DNA from: Endocalyx cinctus
Lineage: Eukaryota > Ascomycota > Sordariomycetes > Amphisphaeriales > Apiosporaceae
Length of the DNA: 64,000 nt
Direction of reading: 5' to 3'
Assembly (NCBI GenBank): GCA_001600455.1
Contig: BCKC01000005.1
Span: 1,612,001 to 1,676,000, forward strand
Part shown: piece by piece, positions 59,360 to 64,000 of the stretch
How positions within the stretch are numbered: position 1 is the stretch's first letter
Layout of the letters: every line of letters starts with the position of its first letter
Notes under the pieces: generated by a model
Told to the model about the DNA's origin: nothing
The model's input: the letters and a program-made list of their open reading frames with translations, nothing else
Databases searched by the model: none
Program-made: the position numbers and the translations under genes

Positions 59360-62300
59360 ATGGGTTCAGCAGATCCAGGAGCTTCATCTATCACCGTCGC
59401 AGGTAAATAAAAACTTCCCATCACCGTCGCAATACCTGTCGCTCTACGTAACAGTCGAGAATTAACCTTGATCCTCCTTCTAGTCCGGGTACGACCGTTC
59501 ACCATCAGAGAAGCTGCCCAATTGTATGTTGACCAAGTTATTTCTCGTAACATGAATAATAGAAGAAAGATTGAATTAACATAAGCATGATCGCAGACAA
59601 CGACACGACGATGGAACAGTATTTCTAGGAGACGGCTCCCTCGCTGGCGTCCCCACTCCAAAGCTCAGACAGAGTGGAATCCGTTCAGTAATTAAGGTAG
59701 TCGACGACAGATGCTTGTAAGTACTACAGTATTTCTTTCTATTTTGGTTTCCACCAAGAACTTCAAGGGTTCAGAGAATTAACAACGATTTCCAGAGTAT
59801 TCGATCCGCCCGAAGAAAACCCGGTACAGAAGTTCTCCCGATCGGTAGTACCAAACGGTAAAAAGGTCAAAGACCAAGTCTTCGCCTTCGACCGAGTCTT
59901 CGACGACAACACGAGCCAAACGGAAGTATACGAAGCCACAACAAAGAATTTATTGGATAGTGTCCTCGATGGCTACAATGCGACCGTTTTCGCGTACGGA
60001 GCCACTGGCTGCGGCAAAACTCACACCATTACCGGAACAGCTCAGATGCCCGGTATCATCTTTCTGACGATGCAGGAACTCTTCGAGAAGATTAACGAAA
60101 GGAGCGACGAGAAACACACAGAAATTACCCTATCATACTTGGAGATATATAACGAGACCATTCGAGATCTCTTAGTCCCCGGTGGCAGTAAACAGGGACT
60201 ATCGCTTCGGGAGGACTCAAATCAAGCCGTTACCGTTGCTGGTCTGACCAGTCATCACCCTAAGGATGTCCAAGAGGTTATGGACATCATTGTCCAAGGA
60301 AACGAATACCGAACAGTGTCTCCAACTTGCGCCAATGCCACTTCTTCTCGATCACACGCCGTGTTGCAAATCAACGTGGCTCAGAAAGACCGCAATGCCG
60401 CGGTGAACGAACCTCATACTATGGCTACTCTCAGCATCATCGATCTCGCCGGTAGCGAGCGAGCGAGCGCCACCAAGAACCGAGGCGAAAGATTACTGGA
60501 GGGCGCAAATATCAACAAATCTCTACTAGCTCTCGGTAGCTGCATTAATGCCCTCTGCGACCCTAGGAAACGTACGCATGTACCTTATCGAAACAGCAAA
60601 CTTACCCGCCTCCTCAAATTTTCCCTGGGTGGTAACTGCAAGACCGTCATGATAGTCTGTGTCAGTCCCTCTAGTGTGCACTTTGACGAGACACAAAACA
60701 CTCTACGATACGCGAACCGAGCCAAGAATATCCAAACCAAGGTCACAAGAAATGTATTCAATGTTAATCGCCACGTGAAAGATTTCTTGGTCAAGATTGA
60801 CGAGCAGATGGCCATGATCAACGAATTGAAGGCGCAGCAGAAGGATGCTGAACGGATATTCTTCGCCAAGTTCCAGAAGCAATCGGAGAAGGTAGATGGT
60901 TCCGTTCGGGAAGGTATCCAGAGAATCCGTACCGCATACGAGAACTCGCTACAGGAGCGACAAGATAAAGTGAATCACATGAAGAAGCTTCGAACTATTG
61001 AGCGTCGCATCAGCCTGCTTTCAGCTTGGATTGGTGCATTTGATGCCGTCTGCGATAGCAGGGAGAGCGAAGATGACATGCCGCCTAACTTGGCGACAAT
61101 GCGCAAAACTGCTCAAGGTATCCTCTTCGAGCTAGAGAACAGTCGCCATCACCTTCATCACAAATTGGAGAAAACGAACTGGGAGCGCGCTATTGACGGT
61201 GCTCTCCAGCACAGTATAAGCCAACTACCGACGGGCGATGGATATGCCAACATGACTGGCATCGAGACCTTGAAAAGAGAAGCCGAGCTGCTCAAGTCTA
61301 ACTTTGCACGTGAATCATACCGAGACGTGTTGGAGCAGGACAGAGCGGGTGACTCCGCCACGGTGCAAGTTCTTCTCACCGCGCAGTTCGAGATCCTCGC
61401 ATCGTTATCGGAAACGAAAAACATGAGCGAAGCAGAGGCCGTGGCGCACGCGAAAAATATCATTGCTCGTTTGCTTGACACTGGATACTCTGCCGCCTCA
61501 AATGTGGTGAAGCCGGATGGTTCGAAGATGCCTGTTGAAGTGTTCCCGCCCACAAAGCGTGGGACACCGAAGAGGAAGAAGACAGCTAGCATGCCGAGGG
61601 AGGCGATCAAACCTATTCCCAACCCGGCTTTAGCTGCCATAATCGAGTCCCAGCCGCAGCAGTGCGCGTCGCCGATGAAGGGCTCCCCTCGCCGTAGAAA
61701 GGCTCTTAATGCCCGAAAGGGCGTCGCCTTCACCCCAGTTAAGAAATCGAAGCGCATGGTCCGATGGCGCGACGCGGACGGAGAATCCGGCACGTTAGCT
61801 GATTTTGAGAAGACTCCTCAAAAGTATCAATCGCCGCTTGAGAAGAGCTCACCAGAAAAGACTTTACCGACGATTTCTTCCCCTCCCCCTCCTCCCCCGA
61901 CTATTATTTCGCAATCGAACAACGATTCCGCCGACGAATCGAGCCCCTCGCTCATCGTTCCCGAAGCTACCAGCCTCCCTGTTTCGAAGCCTAACAGATT
62001 TCAAGCAGGTTTCCTATCGAAGTCTCGACCTTCGACTGGTGCTGGCTCACCGGTAGCTCCGTCTATGTCATTGAACCTATCGTCATCCGATACTGAAGAA
62101 CGAGCAAGTCCGTTGCGGAACTTGGATGTATCGCGCACTGCTAACGTCATTGCGCCAGCCAAACGATATTCCCTCAGCCCGCGCCCTTCGCCCACGTCCT
62201 TCCTGCCCAAGTTTTCGGGATCTCCGTCGCAGCCCGGAGGACAGTCGTCGGACGAGAACCAGCCTCCCACTTCCGATTCCGAAACGTCGATGCTGATCGA

Positions 62301-62793
62301 CGCGTCCAAGCTACGGTCCGCGATGCACGCGAACAAGAAGCCCAAGCGGCTCTCGTCCTTCGGCGGCATGAGCGGCATCGCCAGCTCCAACGCTAGGCGC
62401 GTGTCGTCGATCGGTTCGGTGAGCGGTCTCCACAAGTCTAATAATTATAGCACATCTTCCTCTGCTTCTTCTTCATCGTCCGCCGGCACCATGGGCTCCC
62501 TCGCGTCAAGCACTAACGGAATATCCAGGCTCCGTCGCAGCAGCGCAGAGAGGCGTCGGAGCCCCCCAATAAGCTGCTCGCCCCCGGAGGTGTTCGCAAA
62601 GGACTCGTCCAAAGCCTTCACCCCCGGCCAGGCGAGACGAATGAACCTCGGCGGCTCCGTGAGGGGGACGGCCGCACCGGGTAGCCCTAACGCCAGCGGC
62701 GGCGACTCTCGAGCTGGTCGACGCATCACTATTGGCGGCGCGGCGACTAGCGGCGGGGTCGGCCGGAAAGATAGACCTACGGTCTGGCGGTGA
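59360..62793 (+). CDS. kip3: Kinesin-8 motor (Kip3-like)
   Basis: Four exons, 59360-59402, 59484-59523, 59597-59716 and 59796-62793, give 1066 residues; the first three are very short and their joins are supported by the motif ITVAGVRVRPFTIREAAQL. The motor is N-terminal: P-loop GATGCGKT (136-143), switch I SSRSH (251-255) and switch II DLAGSE (284-289). ANINKSLLALGSCINALCD follows. The neck and coiled-coil run to about residue 620 (NELKAQQKDAERIF, KLEKTNWERAIDGALQHSIS). The rest is Ser/Pro-rich and disordered, with many CDK-type sites. The FDPPEENP insert and the neck sequence fit kinesin-8, plus-end-directed motors that depolymerise microtubules and help position the spindle and nuclei. Confidence 0.92.
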
Positions 62794-64000
62794 GAGTAGG
62801 ACGGGGAGGGAGAAGGTTACGATAGCAGAAAGGGCGGCGTATAATATATACTTAACACCATGTTAGAAAGGGTGTTTGAATTGGCATGTCAGGAGTTCGA
62901 GAGAGAGACAGTATTCGAATTTGTACATTTGAACGATCAGCTTCTTCTTATCCCCGACGGTTTAGTAGTCGGGACCGGCGTTACGCGGTGTATAGTTGGA
63001 TCAAGGAACCGGGGAGAGGGGAGTTCTTTGAATGTGTATAATTTTTGTGTTTTATCAGCCTTCCCAAAGTTTGAACGTATGATTGCTATGGTATTCTCGA
63101 GTAATGATAAATGAATGAGCATTCACTACATTAAGCCAAATCTGATTTTTCTGTTTTTCATTAAACTCCCCGGTTCATAATTCGATCTCATATATCTTAC
63201 GTCTTATGATAAATATTACGATTGCATATACACGTCCCTCCGGTGATGACATGTAAGATTTCGCGCATGGACAAGAGAGACAAGCTTTTCCGGCTCGATG
63301 GCGTGTTATGAGGTAAATGAGAACCAGAATCACCCGTTTGGTCAGATTAAATGTCGCGGCGTCTTTCGTGATTTCCGCCGACTAAAAATAGGAGATTGCT
63401 ATTTTTGTGACGTGGGCTGTTTTTAACCAACTCTTGAAACAAAGAATCAATTCATATAAACCTACCGGTCTCTCTCGGCCTTTTTTTGTCATACGTAGAA
63501 ACATGCCCATGAAAGGAGAGCCCATTTCTTTCATCTCCACATTGCTCTGTTGTACATAATGCGTTGTGTTATATATTAAACATTATTATTTCCTATGTTT
63601 TTCTTGGTTTTATCTTCGCCAATGTTATAACAGCAATAGAAAAGACTGAGGTTTTACAACATCCTGCCGGATTATATTTAGCTTCTTTTTTGTTTGGAGG
63701 CCGCCTGCGAAACCAAAAGTTGGTCGGTGAAACAGCTTGCTTCTTGGGATAAATCAGGACTAGATATACATAGATACAAACGCGCATAGATCATAAACGT
63801 CATAGTTAGACATCTCGTGTTCTTTAGATTTCTTCCTCTTTTCGAATCGGTCCTCTAAGATAATCTTTCAAACACGATCTCACTTTATCGAAACATCTTT
63901 CTTACCTTCATCCATCACTTTTCTGTTTCTCAGTCTTTCTCTTTCACACAAAAACACTTATATACACATATACACATACACATACATACATACAACAAAA
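62794..64000. other. 3' flank of kinesin gene and probable leader of next gene
   Basis: The ORF at 62860-63114 lies in the kinesin 3' flank and is not convincing. From about 63810 to the edge, the plus strand is strongly pyrimidine-rich and ends in CACATA/CATACA repeats. That resembles a fungal transcription start zone, so a further plus-strand gene probably begins just beyond the window. Confidence 0.45.

Noticed and set aside
1..64000. tRNA, rRNA, CRISPR arrays or intact transposons
   Set aside because: I scanned for B-box-like GGTTCGA sequences, direct-repeat spacer arrays and transposase or reverse-transcriptase motifs and found none convincing; a tool-based scan was not possible.

Overview
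This window is nuclear DNA of a filamentous ascomycete (Pezizomycotina, most likely a sordariomycete). The evidence is the many short spliceosomal introns (about 50-120 nt, GTAAGT/GTATGT-type donors, TAG/CAG acceptors, CTAAC-like branch points). Further evidence is clear fungal orthologues (Rpd3, Rpn11, Mtc1, uL14, kinesin-8), fungal-specific families (DUF1996, a Ure2-like GST, a STAND-type N-terminal domain with ankyrin-like sequence) and secreted plant-polysaccharide enzymes. Genes are separated by 0.6-2.9 kb of AT-richer DNA. Splice sites were chosen by reading-frame continuity and conserved residues; no transcript data were available.

Layout. 1-7.0 kb: the 3' end of a Ser/Gly-rich gene, a Vps38/UVRAG-type gene on the minus strand, a four-exon STAND-N/ankyrin-like gene, and a two-exon orphan gene on the minus strand. 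9.7-14.7 kb: an acidic orphan ORF, then a seven-exon glycine-rich-domain (DUF1399-type) gene whose tail is a Cys/Gly-rich segment partly encoded by a GGA microsatellite. 17.6-18.8 kb: a secreted DUF1996 protein. 21.3-28.7 kb: three co-directional redox genes, namely mitochondrial NAD-malic enzyme, an aldo/keto reductase and a tartrate/D-malate-type decarboxylating dehydrogenase. 29.4-35.7 kb: Mtc1 divergently paired with a large disordered nuclear-type protein.

38.4-43.6 kb: ribosomal protein uL14 (six exons) and the Rpd3-type histone deacetylase, both on the minus strand. 45-49.9 kb: a GST, proteasome lid deubiquitinase Rpn11 and an unrecognised 446-residue protein. 51.3-58.1 kb: two adjacent secreted carbohydrate-active enzymes, a cellobiose-dehydrogenase-like GMC flavoenzyme and a GH115 alpha-glucuronidase. 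59.4-62.8 kb: a kinesin-8. The last few hundred bases look like the CT-rich leader of a further gene.

Most genes are housekeeping and show no operon-like logic. Two neighbourhoods may be functional: the malate/tartrate redox trio and the GMC-GH115 lignocellulose pair. I saw no tRNA or rRNA, CRISPR array, intact transposon, or polyketide/NRPS cluster. The less ordinary signals are a dispersed repeat pair, an 18-bp perfect inverted repeat, recurring TACCTAGGTA-type clusters in spacers, and several proteins of unknown function.
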